A stretch of DNA of 64,000 nucleotides, from contig NZ_JOEA01000014.1 in assembly GCF_000719115.1 (NCBI RefSeq), positions 1 through 64,000 on the forward strand, read 5' to 3'. A program made the position numbers and the translations under genes. The notes below the pieces were generated by a model. It ran no database searches and was not told the DNA's origin. It worked only from the letters and a program-made list of their open reading frames with translations. This DNA is from Lentzea albidocapillata. Lineage in GTDB: Bacteria; Actinomycetota; Actinomycetes; Mycobacteriales; Pseudonocardiaceae. Shown piece after piece: positions 1-12,956 of this stretch; the first letter of the stretch is position 1; the number at the start of each line of letters is the position of its first letter.

Positions 1-277
1 TGCCTGCCTTGAGATTGGCCCGCAGGGTCGTGCAGGCGTCCACGGTCTTGCCGATCACCCGGATCGCCGGCTGGGCGGCCAGCCCGAACCGTTCCCGCAA
101 TTCGGCGTAGAAGCGCTTCTGCACATCAAACTTCCGCACGACCCCGGCAGTGTGCATCTGCTCAGACAGCCACGACGCGGCCGTGTTGCAGGCGCGCAGG
201 GTATCGCCCAGCGCCGACGCCTGCTCAGGCGTCGGCAGCAACCGCACCTGCACAACCTGCTTCACGCTGATCACCAT
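1..277 (-). CDS. tnpB: TnpB (IS605 OrfB) RNA-guided nuclease, N-terminal part
   Basis: I read this directly from the minus strand: ATG at 277 opens a frame that runs off the left edge after about 92 codons. The protein begins with a short beta strand and 'RLLPTPEQASALGDTLRACN', continues with 'WLSEQMHTAG' and 'FYAELRERFGLAAQPAIR', which is the typical OrfB_IS605 N-terminal helical domain. In this family TnpB is an RNA-guided DNA nuclease related to Cas12 and is not needed for transposition itself. The RuvC and zinc-finger parts are outside the window, so activity cannot be judged. The divergent neighbour is tnpA. Confidence 0.85.
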   Translation of the reverse strand, partial: MVISVKQVVQVRLLPTPEQASALGDTLRACNTAASWLSEQMHTAGVVRKFDVQKRFYAELRERFGLAAQPAIRVIGKTVDACTTLRANLKAG

Positions 278-288
278 AGCGTTGGTCC

Positions 289-705
289 ATGTCACCACGA
301 TGGGAACCCGACCCCGACATACGCAGGGGACGCAGTGTCATCCACCACCTTCACGTCCACCTGGTCTTCGTCACAAAGTACCGGCATGGCGCGTTCACCG
401 ATCAGTTCCTGCGCCGCTGCAAGGAGATCATGCGGGACGTGTGCGCCGGCCAGGGCGCGGAGCTGCGCGAGTTCAACGGCGACACCGACCACGTGCACTA
501 CCCGCCCAGCCTGGCCCTGTCCACACTGGTCAACAGTCTCAAAGGCGTCTCCTCTCGACGCCTGCGGCAGGAATTCCCCGCGCACATCCGCCGATACCTG
601 TGGCGGCAGCACTTCTGGTCACCCTCCTACTTCGCCGGCTCGTGCGCAGGCGCGCCCCTGTCACTCATCAAGGACTACATCGACCAGCAGAAGCGTCCCG
701 ACTGA
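289..705 (+). CDS. tnpA: IS200/IS605 TnpA single-strand transposase, probably inactive
   Basis: This 138-residue protein is a Y1 (HUH) transposase that would cut and join single-stranded IS ends. The family core 'HVHLVFVTKYR' lies near residues 21-31, the HUH pair His-Val-His near residues 64-66, 'LVNSLKGVSSRRLR' follows, and the C-terminal 'YIDQQ' carries the likely catalytic tyrosine. Family members usually read DHVHLLVHYPP around the HUH motif; here it is DHVHYPP. Four residues (12 bases) are therefore missing from the catalytic strand, in frame. The lost block lies between two Val-His pairs, which suggests deletion between short repeats. The family is certain; loss of activity is inferred. 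Confidence 0.85.
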   Translation: MSPRWEPDPDIRRGRSVIHHLHVHLVFVTKYRHGAFTDQFLRRCKEIMRDVCAGQGAELREFNGDTDHVHYPPSLALSTLVNSLKGVSSRRLRQEFPAHIRRYLWRQHFWSPSYFAGSCAGAPLSLIKDYIDQQKRPD

Positions 706-786
706 CGGCCCGCCGCGCGGGCCGGACAAGCCGCGATCGGCACCTCCTGGCCGCAAACGACCAGCCTCCCCCCGATTGGAGTTCAG

Positions 787-1110
787 GTGAACACACCGGA
801 TCCGTTCCGGGAGTGGGACGGCGCCTACGTCCTGGGATCGCTGTCGGCCGCGGACCGGCTGGCCTACGAGCAGCACCTCGCGCAGTGCGCCTCGTGCGAG
901 CGCGAGGTCTGCGGGCTCGCGGGGGTGACGGGCCTGCTGTCGCGCGTGCCGGAGGCGTGGGCGGTGCTGGGCGACGGCCCGGAGGTGCCCACCGCCGTCC
1001 TGCCCCGGCTCGTCCGGACCGTGCGGCGGCGTCACCTCGTGGTCACGGCGGCGGCGGTCCTCGGCGCCGCCGTGACCGGTGCGGTGCTCGGTGTGCTGTT
1101 CTGGTGCTAA
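787..1110 (+). CDS. Short membrane-anchored anti-sigma factor with zinc-finger (ZAS) domain
   Basis: This 107-residue protein starts at GTG. The N-terminus has 'WDGAYVLGSLS' and then His-x3-Cys-x2-Cys within 'HLAQCASCEREV' (residues about 33-44), the zinc-binding ZAS motif of anti-sigma factors that hold ECF sigma factors. A single hydrophobic segment (about residues 83-105) would anchor it in the membrane. The protein stops right after this helix, whereas many relatives carry a further extracellular domain, so it is short. The usual partner, an ECF sigma gene just upstream, is absent; the IS element lies there instead. It may be an orphan left by the insertion. Confidence 0.7.
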   Translation: MNTPDPFREWDGAYVLGSLSAADRLAYEQHLAQCASCEREVCGLAGVTGLLSRVPEAWAVLGDGPEVPTAVLPRLVRTVRRRHLVVTAAAVLGAAVTGAVLGVLFWC

Positions 1111-1120
1111 CTGTGACCTG

Positions 1121-3049
1121 TCACGGAGTGGACAGCTCGAAGCGCTGCAGGCCTACCGAGCCGCCGAGCGCCTGCGTGGCGTGGTTGAAGACGCCGAACC
1201 GGTAGCCCATGAAGAACTGCCACTCGTTCTTCAGCGTGAAGCCGCTGCCCAGCGACGTGAAGTTCACGCCGTCCGTGCTGTAGGAGAACCGGGCCTGCCG
1301 TCCGCTGCCGGGACGGATGTCGGCGTTGGCGCGCAACCAGATCCGGGTGCCGGTGAGGTTCGCGCTCGCGACCTCGGTGCCGGTGCCGGTGGTGTTCCAG
1401 TTGCTGTCCATGGTCAGGCCGTTGACCATGGCCACGCGGTTGCGGCCGTTGTCGCGCTTGACCCCGATCCACGCCGAGGAGTCGCGCAGCATCGCCAGGC
1501 CGGTGCGGTCGCCGTCGCGCATCGAGGCGAGGTCGAGCGTGACGGTGGCCGTCGAGGCCGGGCCCTGTATTCGGTGGGTGAGGGTGTTGCGGGCGTTGTA
1601 CAGATCGTTGGTGACGGTCGCGGTGGACAGCCACAGACCGTTGTCGACGCTGTACTTCGTGGTGTCCGGGTTGTGGTTCCACTCCCACTGCGGCCCGAGT
1701 CTCGTGCCGTCGAAGGTGTCCACCCCGGTCATGGGTTTGACCTGGCGCGGTGGCGCGGGCAGGTTCGGCATCGGGTAGTTCGCGCCCCAGCCGCCGTTGA
1801 CGGTGGTGACGCGCGGCCAGCCGTCGGAGGTCCAGGTGATCGGCGCGAGCACCGGCACGCGGCCGCCGGGATAGGCGTCCACGAAGGCCATGTAGTACCA
1901 GTCGCCGTTCTGCGTCTGCACCATGCCGCCCTGGTGCGGCACTCCCCCGCCCTGGATCGGCGTGGGCATGTTCAGCAGCACCTGCTGCACGGTGTACGGG
2001 CCGAACGGGCTCGACGACTTGAGCACGTACTGGCCGTTCGCCGGCCTGGTCAGCCAGATGTAGTAGCTGCCGTTGCGCTTGTAGAACCTCGCGCCTTCCA
2101 GCGTGCCGATGTTGGACGGCGTCTGGAACACCTGCTGCGAGCGCACTTCCGACTTTCCATCCGCCGACAGCTGCGCGACGCTGATCGTGGTGTTGCCGTA
2201 CGCGACGTACATCGTGTCGTTGTCGTCGACCAGCATTCCCGCGTCGTAGTAGCACTTGTTGATCGTGGACAGCTTCGACCACTGCCCGTCCACGGCCGCG
2301 GCGGTGTAGATGTGGGTCTGGGCGAAGTCGACGCACCCGCCCCAGTAGAAGGTGTTGTTGCTCTTGCGGTGGTTGAACATCGACGCCCAGATACCCCGCA
2401 CGTACGCCCGGCCGCCGTTGAGGTCGTACTTGGAGCCGAAGTCCAGGCGTGGCACGGAGTGCCCGGCGAACTCCCAGTTCACCAGGTCGTAGGAACGCAG
2501 GATCGGCGCTCCCGGCGAATAGTGCATGGTCGACGCCGAGTAGTAGTACGCGTCGCCCACGCGGATGATGTCGATGTCCGCGAAGTCCTGCCACAGCACC
2601 GGGTTACTGAACGACGCAGGCCGGGGTGTGGTGGTGGTCGGTTCTGTGCCGCCGTTGCAGCTGGTTCCGTTGAGGCGGAAGGACACCGGGTCGGGGTTGG
2701 CGGAACCGGACGTGGCGTTGAACCCGAACTCGACCTTGCCCCCGGCCGGCACCGACCCGTTGTAGGAGGCGTTGCGCGCGCTGACCTGGCCGCCGCTCTG
2801 CGTGATCACGGCGTTCCAGTGCTGCCCGACCTGCTGGCCGGAGGCGTAAGCCCACTCGAGCGTCCAGCCGGTGATCGCGTCACCGGTGTTCGTGATGGAC
2901 ACGGACGCGCCGAAGCCGCCCTGCCATTCGGAGGTCTTGGTGTAGGTGACCGAACAGCCGGGAGCGGCCTGTGCCGTCGTGCTCGCGGCAAGTCCGGCGG
3001 CCACCAGCGTGAGGGCGGACACCGCCGCCGCCACGGGAGCCCACCTCAT
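1121..3049 (-). CDS. Secreted GH43 beta-xylosidase/alpha-arabinofuranosidase with N-terminal CBM2
   Basis: The 642-residue protein has a signal peptide (1-28), CBM2 (about 30-132, starting 'PGCSVTY' and ending 'RLNGTSC'), a short Thr/Pro linker, a GH43 five-blade propeller (about 148-455) and a C-terminal concanavalin-like sandwich. The three GH43 acids are visible: Asp in 'DFADIDIIRVGD', Asp in 'YYDAGMLVDD' and Glu in 'GTLEGARFY'. It should remove xylose or arabinose side groups outside the cell while bound to cellulose or xylan. The start was chosen because ATG at 3049 overlaps the stop of the upstream GH27 gene by four bases (ATGA), so translation is coupled. It is the last gene of the operon. 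Exact specificity is not determinable. Confidence 0.88.
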   Translation of the reverse strand: MRWAPVAAAVSALTLVAAGLAASTTAQAAPGCSVTYTKTSEWQGGFGASVSITNTGDAITGWTLEWAYASGQQVGQHWNAVITQSGGQVSARNASYNGSVPAGGKVEFGFNATSGSANPDPVSFRLNGTSCNGGTEPTTTTPRPASFSNPVLWQDFADIDIIRVGDAYYYSASTMHYSPGAPILRSYDLVNWEFAGHSVPRLDFGSKYDLNGGRAYVRGIWASMFNHRKSNNTFYWGGCVDFAQTHIYTAAAVDGQWSKLSTINKCYYDAGMLVDDNDTMYVAYGNTTISVAQLSADGKSEVRSQQVFQTPSNIGTLEGARFYKRNGSYYIWLTRPANGQYVLKSSSPFGPYTVQQVLLNMPTPIQGGGVPHQGGMVQTQNGDWYYMAFVDAYPGGRVPVLAPITWTSDGWPRVTTVNGGWGANYPMPNLPAPPRQVKPMTGVDTFDGTRLGPQWEWNHNPDTTKYSVDNGLWLSTATVTNDLYNARNTLTHRIQGPASTATVTLDLASMRDGDRTGLAMLRDSSAWIGVKRDNGRNRVAMVNGLTMDSNWNTTGTGTEVASANLTGTRIWLRANADIRPGSGRQARFSYSTDGVNFTSLGSGFTLKNEWQFFMGYRFGVFNHATQALGGSVGLQRFELSTP

Positions 3050-4677
3050 GATCGTGACCACCTCTGGTTGGTCTGGCCGTTGCAGGTCCACAGCACCAGC
3101 TTCGAGCCGTTGCCGGTCGCGGCCCGTTCCACGTCGAGGCACAGACCGGCGTTCGTGTTGCGCAGCGTCCCGTCGGAGCCCAGCGTCCAGCGCTGGTTCG
3201 CCTGGCCGTTGCACTGCCAGACGATGACCCTCGTGCCGTTGGCGGTGCCCTGGTCGTACGCGTCGAGGCACTTGTCGCCGAACACGCGGACCTCGCCGTT
3301 CGTCCAGGACGTCCAACGCTGCGAGGCGGGAGTGAGACAGTCCTGGATCACCACCGCGGCCCCTGCCGCCGTGGACCCGTTCTCGACATCTAGGCAGCGG
3401 TTCGACCCGGCCCCGCGCAACCGGGAGGTGGTGTTCTGCAGCGGGCTGCCGCCGGTCACCCGGAACGCGGTGACGCCGTGCGCGGTAACTGAGGCGGAGA
3501 TCGCGCCAGGCGTGCTGGACGTGCCACCGGTCCAGAGGTCCGTCAGGGTGAAGTTGCCGCCGGACAGGCCGATCTGGGCGGCCGTGGTGGCGATGGTGGC
3601 GGCGGCACCGCCCCGGTTGAACAGGCCGACGGCGACCGAGCCGTCCGCGAGCGGTTTGGCGAACACCTCGGTGGCGCCGTCGTCACGCACCCGGCGGCCG
3701 CCCGCGCCGAGGCTGTCCTGGTTCACGGCGATCAGGCGCTGGTTGCGCAGGATCGCGCTGACGTCGGCGGACATGGTGCGGATGTCGTTGCCCGCCATGA
3801 GCGGCGCCGCCATCAGCGACCACAGCGTGAAGTGCGACCGCGACTCGGTGAGTGTGAGGCCGGGACGTCCGACGACGAGCATGTCCGGGTCGTTCCAGTG
3901 GCCGGGACCGGCCTGCACGGCGAGCGGGGCGGTGATGTCGACGACGTTGCCCACGCCCATCGGGTAGCTGTTGGTGTTGCCGTTCTGCCAGATGTCCAGC
4001 AGGTCCTCGGTGGTGCGCCACAGGTCGGCGACCTCGCTCCAGTCGTACCTGTCGCCGGTGGGAGCGTGGAAGCTGTTGGAGTTGATGCTGTAGACGATCG
4101 GGCGGCCGGTGGCGCGCAGGGCGTCGCGCATGATCGTGAACCGGGCGATCTGCTCGTCCCGGGTGCCGGCGCCCGAGCACCAGTCGTACTTCAGGTAGTC
4201 GACGCCCCACGACGCGAAGATCCGCGCGTCCTGGACCTCGTGGCCCTTGCTGCCGGTCGAACCGGGGTGCGCGCCGGTGCCCTGCGCGCACGTCTTCTCG
4301 TTCGGCGCCTGGTAGATGCCGAACTTCAGGCCGCGGCCGTGGATGTAGTCGCCCAGCGCCTTCATCCCGCCCGGGAACTTCGACGGGTGCGCCCGCAGGT
4401 TGCCGGCGGAGTCGCGCTGCGGGTCGAACCAGCAGTCGTCCACGACGACGTACTGGTAGCCGGCGTCGCGCATGCCCGACGACACCATCGCGTCGGCGGC
4501 CTGGCGCACCTGGCCCTCGGTGATGCCGCAGCCGAAGCTGTTCCAGCTGTTCCAGCCGAGCGGCGGGGTGAGCGCCGGACTGCCGGGAGCGGCGGTGGCG
4601 GGGTTCGCGGTGCCGGTCGCCAACGCCGCCAGCAGGACGGCGGCGAGGTGCGTGAGTTTCCTTGACCAGGAGGGCAT
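3046..4677 (-). CDS. Secreted GH27 alpha-galactosidase with C-terminal ricin-type CBM13
   Basis: The 543-residue protein starts at ATG 4677 behind an AAAGGGG ribosome site. It has a signal peptide (1-29), a GH27 catalytic domain (about 30-410) and a ricin B-type trefoil (about 420-543, with repeated 'QRW' motifs). GH27 landmarks are 'TPPLGWNSWNSFGC', 'YQYVVVDDCWF', the nucleophile in 'YLKYDWC' and the likely acid/base Asp in 'LWRTTEDL'. It would release alpha-1,6-galactose, or beta-L-arabinopyranose in some relatives, from hemicellulose. It lies between GH62 (63-base gap containing a stem-loop) and GH43 (ATGA overlap), which fits arabinogalactan or arabinoxylan trimming. Confidence 0.92.
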   Translation of the reverse strand: MPSWSRKLTHLAAVLLAALATGTANPATAAPGSPALTPPLGWNSWNSFGCGITEGQVRQAADAMVSSGMRDAGYQYVVVDDCWFDPQRDSAGNLRAHPSKFPGGMKALGDYIHGRGLKFGIYQAPNEKTCAQGTGAHPGSTGSKGHEVQDARIFASWGVDYLKYDWCSGAGTRDEQIARFTIMRDALRATGRPIVYSINSNSFHAPTGDRYDWSEVADLWRTTEDLLDIWQNGNTNSYPMGVGNVVDITAPLAVQAGPGHWNDPDMLVVGRPGLTLTESRSHFTLWSLMAAPLMAGNDIRTMSADVSAILRNQRLIAVNQDSLGAGGRRVRDDGATEVFAKPLADGSVAVGLFNRGGAAATIATTAAQIGLSGGNFTLTDLWTGGTSSTPGAISASVTAHGVTAFRVTGGSPLQNTTSRLRGAGSNRCLDVENGSTAAGAAVVIQDCLTPASQRWTSWTNGEVRVFGDKCLDAYDQGTANGTRVIVWQCNGQANQRWTLGSDGTLRNTNAGLCLDVERAATGNGSKLVLWTCNGQTNQRWSRS

Positions 4678-4699
4678 CGTTGCCCCTTTCTCGCAGGGT

Positions 4700-4730
4700 G
4701 ACGCCGCCGGTGGGCGTGCCCGGCGGCGTC
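4700..4730 (-). other. Intra-operon stem-loop between GH62 and GH27
   Basis: Perfect 11-base arms, GACGCCGCCGG at 4700-4710 and CCGGCGGCGTC at 4720-4730, enclose a 9-base loop. They lie between the GH62 stop and the GH27 ribosome site. There is no U-run, so this is more likely an mRNA-processing or stabilising element than a full terminator. Confidence 0.5.
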
Positions 4731-4740
4731 GGTCCCGCAC

Positions 4741-6189
4741 TCAGCAGGTCGAGTTGGTCTGGGTCAGCAGGCCGAGCCGCCAGGGCAGCCGGTTGTACTC
4801 ACCGCCGGCGTTGGGATCCATGCCCTGGTAGAGGTAACTGAGCTTGCAAGGGCTGATCTCCATGGTCTGGTCGACGTTCGTGCGCACCATCTCGCCGTGG
4901 CTGATGTCGCGGGTCCACTGTCCACTTGGGAATGTAACATTGTTGGCGCGGGCGAACGGGTTCGACTCGCTCTCGGCCAGCCCCGTCCACGGACCGGTGA
5001 TCGAGGGCGCGGTCCAGGAGCGGAACCAGCGGCGGCCGTCCGTGCCGATCGCCTCGTGCACCAGCAGCCACTGGTTCTTGCCGGCGATCTTGTAGACGTT
5101 GGCGGCCTCGAACAACCGGTTGCGGTCGCTGTCCTGCATGGCGATCACCGTGTTGGTGAAGCCGTTGGGGAACTGCGCGAGGCTGGTCTCCGACCGGTAG
5201 AGGTGGCCGTTGTCGTCGGAGGAGAACAGGTAGCACTTCCCGGTGTCGCACACCGTCCAGAAGTCGACCCAGTAGCCGTTGCCGATGTTGTCGCGGATGA
5301 TCTGCGGCATCCCGTTGGCGTAGAAGTTCTTCGGCGTGGACCACGACGCCGGGTCGGCGATGTCCGTGGTCGTGGAGTACGACGCGTTGGACCCGGTCTG
5401 GTAGACGAGGTACCAGAGGCGTTGCGGCGCAAAGTAGAACACCTGCGGCGCGGCCCGGTACCCGGTGCCGATGCCGGAGCGGTCGAGGTAGTAGTGGGGT
5501 GCGGCCGACGCCTGGGACCAGTCGCTGAAGCTGGTGTACATCAGGTTGTAGCCGTTGGTGTACGTGGACGCGAACACGTGGTACTTGCCGTTGTAGAAGA
5601 TGACGCTCGGGTCCTTGACCGCGACGTTCGCGTGCGTGGCGTCCGGCTTCGGACTGATCAGCACACCGCTGGAGTTCCAGCGGAAGCTCGACGGCAGGCT
5701 GCCCACGGGCGGGTTGCCGGTCGTGGTCGTGGTGGTCGTCGTGGTGGGGCCGACATCGCCGGTGCACAGGGTTCCGTTGAGGGTGAACGCCGTGGGGTTC
5801 GGGTTCGCCGTGCCCGTGGAGGAACCGTTGAACCCGAACTCGACCCGGCCACCGGTGGGGATCGCCGCGTTGTACGAGACGTTGCGGACGGTCACCTCGG
5901 TCCCCGACTGGGTCGCCTCGGCGTTCCAGGTCTGCTTCACCTGCTGGCCGGCGGAGAAGCTCCAGGTGAGCGTCCAGCCGTTGACGGCGTCACCGAGGTT
6001 GGTGACGCTGACGTTCGCCGTGAAGCCACCGTCCCATTGCGACGGTGCGGAGTAGGTCACCGAGCAGCCCGGTGCGGCAGCGGCGGGAGGCACCGCCACC
6101 GCGGCGAGCGTGGACACCGCGATGAGCGGCACGGCGGCGACGGCCGTGAGCAGGGCTCGTCGTGATGTGAACGATCGTGCGAAGAACAT
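4741..6189 (-). CDS. Secreted GH62 alpha-L-arabinofuranosidase with N-terminal CBM2
   Basis: The 482-residue protein starts at ATG 6189 after GAAGGGTG. Parts: signal peptide (1-39), CBM2 (about 40-143), a run of nine threonines, and a GH62 domain to the end. GH62 landmarks are '[19 protein letters not shown]', Asp in '[14 protein letters not shown]' (base), Asp in '[11 protein letters not shown]', and Glu in '[10 protein letters not shown]' (acid). GH62 enzymes remove single arabinofuranose branches from arabinoxylan. The gene follows the deleted SGNH gene by 31 bases and precedes GH27, and is probably driven by the promoter at 6782-6950. Confidence 0.92.
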   Translation of the reverse strand: MFFARSFTSRRALLTAVAAVPLIAVSTLAAVAVPPAAAAPGCSVTYSAPSQWDGGFTANVSVTNLGDAVNGWTLTWSFSAGQQVKQTWNAEATQSGTEVTVRNVSYNAAIPTGGRVEFGFNGSSTGTANPNPTAFTLNGTLCTGDVGPTTTTTTTTTGNPPVGSLPSSFRWNSSGVLISPKPDATHANVAVKDPSVIFYNGKYHVFASTYTNGYNLMYTSFSDWSQASAAPHYYLDRSGIGTGYRAAPQVFYFAPQRLWYLVYQTGSNASYSTTTDIADPASWSTPKNFYANGMPQIIRDNIGNGYWVDFWTVCDTGKCYLFSSDDNGHLYRSETSLAQFPNGFTNTVIAMQDSDRNRLFEAANVYKIAGKNQWLLVHEAIGTDGRRWFRSWTAPSITGPWTGLAESESNPFARANNVTFPSGQWTRDISHGEMVRTNVDQTMEISPCKLSYLYQGMDPNAGGEYNRLPWRLGLLTQTNSTC

Positions 6190-6220
6190 GATCACCCTTC
6201 GTCGTCGGAGGGAGCAGGGA

Positions 6221-6781
6221 TCACGCGCCGGCGCAGGTGGCGGTTCCGACCGCCGCCGCACCGGGACCGGACGCGAGGAAGCCGAACGTCGCCGAGGCGC
6301 CGGGGCTCGGAACCGACGACAGCGCGGTGAACCAGACCGTCGCCATCTTGCTGTAGCCGGCGGCGTTCGGGTGGATGCCGTCGGGCAGGTCGGAGATCGG
6401 CACCGCCGGGTACATGTCCACGACGTGCACCCGCTTGCCCGCCGCGGCCTTAGCCCGCAGCAGCGGGACGATGGCGGCGTTGTAGCCGCGCACGGTGGCG
6501 TCGGCGAAGCGGATCGGGATGATGGTCAAGACGAACACGTCCGCGAGCGAGCCTGCGAAGTCGGCGGCGTGTCCGGCGGCACGCAGCTTCGTGCCGAGGT
6601 CGAGGCGGTAGCCGCCGATGGAACCGCCCTGGGTGATCGAGTCACCCAGCGGCATCACCCGCACCGGGCCGGCGGAGGCGGCCGGATAATCCACAGTGGA
6701 CTGGTCGGCGGCGACGGCGGGAGACGCGGTCAGCAGGATGGCGATCAGCGCACCGCACAACGCTTTGAGCGGGCTCGGCAT
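6221..6781 (-). pseudogene. SGNH-hydrolase (esterase) remnant with internal in-frame deletions
   Basis: The 186-codon frame starts at ATG 6781 with a clear signal peptide (1-24). Block I of the SGNH fold is intact ('VMPLGDSITQGG') and so is block V ('[10 protein letters not shown]', Asp and His). The middle is missing: 'DFAGSLAD' joins straight to '[11 protein letters not shown]', removing block II (Gly) and block III (GxND Asn), roughly 70-80 residues compared with usual members. The C-terminus '[10 protein letters not shown]...TATCAGA' resembles only the last strand of a CBM2, so a second block seems lost as well. The reading frame stays open and it still leads the operon. It is probably inactive, but translation may remain coupled to GH62. 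Confidence 0.75.
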
Positions 6782-6951
6782 GATGAGCCTTTCGACGAGC
6801 GGTCAGCGGCGGGGCGGCTTCCAGCAATGTAGAAGACCCCGTCACGCCGGGTCAAAGCTAAATGTGAGCGCTAACCTTTAGCAGAACAGCATTCGGCTGC
6901 ATCCATCACTCGACCAGACGCCTTCGCGCTGTTAGCGCGAACAAACGCTGT
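6782..6951 (-). promoter_or_regulatory. Promoter region of the SGNH-GH62-GH27-GH43 operon with two LacI-type operators
   Basis: Operator A, TGTGAGCGCTAACC, is at 6863-6876 and is flanked exactly by GCTAAA (6857-6862) and TTTAGC (6877-6882), giving a longer inverted repeat. Operator B, TGTTAGCGCGAACA, is at 6930-6943. Both have the central CG step of LacI-family sites. The LacI gene ending at 6952 is the nearest candidate regulator, but the pairing is inferred. Confidence 0.65.
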
Positions 6952-8064
6952 TCACGGCTGCGGCCGCGTGACCGAACCACCCTCGCGCACCGGCATCGGC
7001 ACCCGGCGGATCAACGGAGGGCGGGCCCCGCGTCCCCGCCGGCCCAGCATCTCCACCAGCACCTCGACCGCCTGCACGCCGAGTTCGTGGTGCGGCAGGG
7101 CGATGGTGGTCAGCCGGGGACGCATCCACGAGGCGACGGGGTGGTCGTCGAACCCGAGCACGGAGACGTCGCCCGGTACCGAGAGCCCGGCCTCCCCGAG
7201 CGCCTGGTAGGCCCCGAACGCCAGGCGGTCGTCGAAGCACACCAGCGCCTTGGGCAGGTGGCGGCGCAGCAGTTCCCTGGTCGCGTCGTACCCGTCCTCG
7301 GGTGTCCACCTGGGACAGCGATGCGCGCTGACCACCTCGACGCCCGCGGCCGCGAACACCTCGCGCATCCCGATGAGGCGCTGCACGGCCGCGATGCTGT
7401 GGGGCGGGACATCGTAGAAACCCGGTCCCGCGCCGATCAGGTGCACGCCCTGGCGGTGCCCGGCATCAACGAGGAGGCGTGCCGCCGAACGTCCGCCCTG
7501 CACCTCGTCGGACACCACCGACGGAATGGCCGAGCGGGTGCCGGCGGTCGCGTTGAGCAGCACGGCGGGCCCGTGGTGCAGACGTTCCGGCACCGCGATC
7601 GCCCTCGTGTGCGTGGTGGCGAGAACGATGCCGTCCGCGCGCCGGTCGCGCATCGCCTCGACCAGCGACCGCTCGAGTCCCGGGTCCCCGCCGGTCTCCC
7701 CGGCGAACAGCATGAAGCCGTGCCCGTAGGCGGCCTCCACCGCGCCTTTCACCACCTCGCCCGCCAGGCCGGAGGAGGTGACGGTGTCGAGCACGAGCCC
7801 GATCGTCCGCGACGGTCCCGGACGTGGTCCGCTCACCAGCGTGCCGCGCCGGTAGCCCAACTCCTGGGCCGTCGACCGAACCCTCCGTTCGGCGTCCTCG
7901 GAGATGCGCAGTTCGCGCGCACGTCCGGTCAGCACGAGCGATGCCGTCGTCACCGACACCCCGCTCGCCGCCGCGACGTCGGCCAGGGTCACGCGAGTTC
8001 GTCCCACCGCAGATCCGCCTCCCGTGCCGTACGGGCCCGACCGCGTTCCAGCCGGATGTTCCAC
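6952..8064 (-). CDS. LacI-family transcriptional regulator
   Basis: The 370-residue protein uses GTG at 8064 (an internal GTG at 8007 is an alternative that removes a 19-residue Gly-rich tail). The DNA-binding domain is 'VTLADVAAASGVSVTTASLVL' near residues 25-45, with the hinge helix after 'STAQELGYRRG'. The rest is a type I periplasmic-binding fold for an effector sugar, ending with 'SVLGFDDHPVASWMRPRLTTI', the usual LacI C-terminal core. It lies 69 bases downstream of a GntR gene on the same strand and just upstream of the GH62/GH27/GH43 operon. It likely represses one of these loci and is released by a pentose or oligosaccharide. Effector unknown. Confidence 0.85.
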   Translation of the reverse strand: MEHPAGTRSGPYGTGGGSAVGRTRVTLADVAAASGVSVTTASLVLTGRARELRISEDAERRVRSTAQELGYRRGTLVSGPRPGPSRTIGLVLDTVTSSGLAGEVVKGAVEAAYGHGFMLFAGETGGDPGLERSLVEAMRDRRADGIVLATTHTRAIAVPERLHHGPAVLLNATAGTRSAIPSVVSDEVQGGRSAARLLVDAGHRQGVHLIGAGPGFYDVPPHSIAAVQRLIGMREVFAAAGVEVVSAHRCPRWTPEDGYDATRELLRRHLPKALVCFDDRLAFGAYQALGEAGLSVPGDVSVLGFDDHPVASWMRPRLTTIALPHHELGVQAVEVLVEMLGRRGRGARPPLIRRVPMPVREGGSVTRPQP

Positions 8065-8133
8065 GAATTGGTTGTGGTCACGCGCCTTCCGCCGAACGGT
8101 CCTGGCGGAGGGACCGTCCGGCGACCGAGCGCT

Positions 8134-11539
<3,406 letters not shown>

Positions 11540-11540
11540 G

Positions 11541-11576
11541 AACGGGTCCCCGCACCGGCCGGTGCGGGGACCCGTT
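11541..11576. terminator. Bidirectional hairpin between beta-helix gene and GH6 endoglucanase
   Basis: Perfect 16-base arms at 11541-11556 and 11561-11576 (AACGGGTCCCCGCACC and its complement) with a GGCC loop lie between two converging genes, two bases after the upstream stop. Confidence 0.85.
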
Positions 11577-11588
11577 CACTCATCGCCC

Positions 11589-12956
<1,368 letters not shown>

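Larger units (their letters stand above)
1..723. mobile_element. IS200/IS605-family element (partial at window edge)
   Basis: Divergent tnpB (minus, running off the left edge) and tnpA (plus) start 11 bases apart, the usual arrangement of one IS605 group. A perfect hairpin, GGCCCGC-CGC-GCGGGCC at 707-723, follows the tnpA stop directly. It is a good candidate for the subterminal hairpin that TnpA binds at an IS200/IS605 end. The other end lies outside the window, so the limits are approximate. Confidence 0.75.

Noticed and set aside
150..1205. 351-codon frame spanning tnpA and the anti-sigma gene
   Set aside because: Overlaps two better-supported genes in another frame and has no motif.
3050..3316. 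Longer N-terminus for the GH43-CBM2 gene
   Set aside because: It would overlap the ricin domain of GH27; the ATGA junction and signal peptide place the start at 3049.
1079..3967. 962-codon plus-strand open frame opposite GH43 and GH27
   Set aside because: Its translation is low-complexity Arg/Val/Gly/Ala and it is the antisense of two clear enzymes; such long shadow frames are normal at this GC content.
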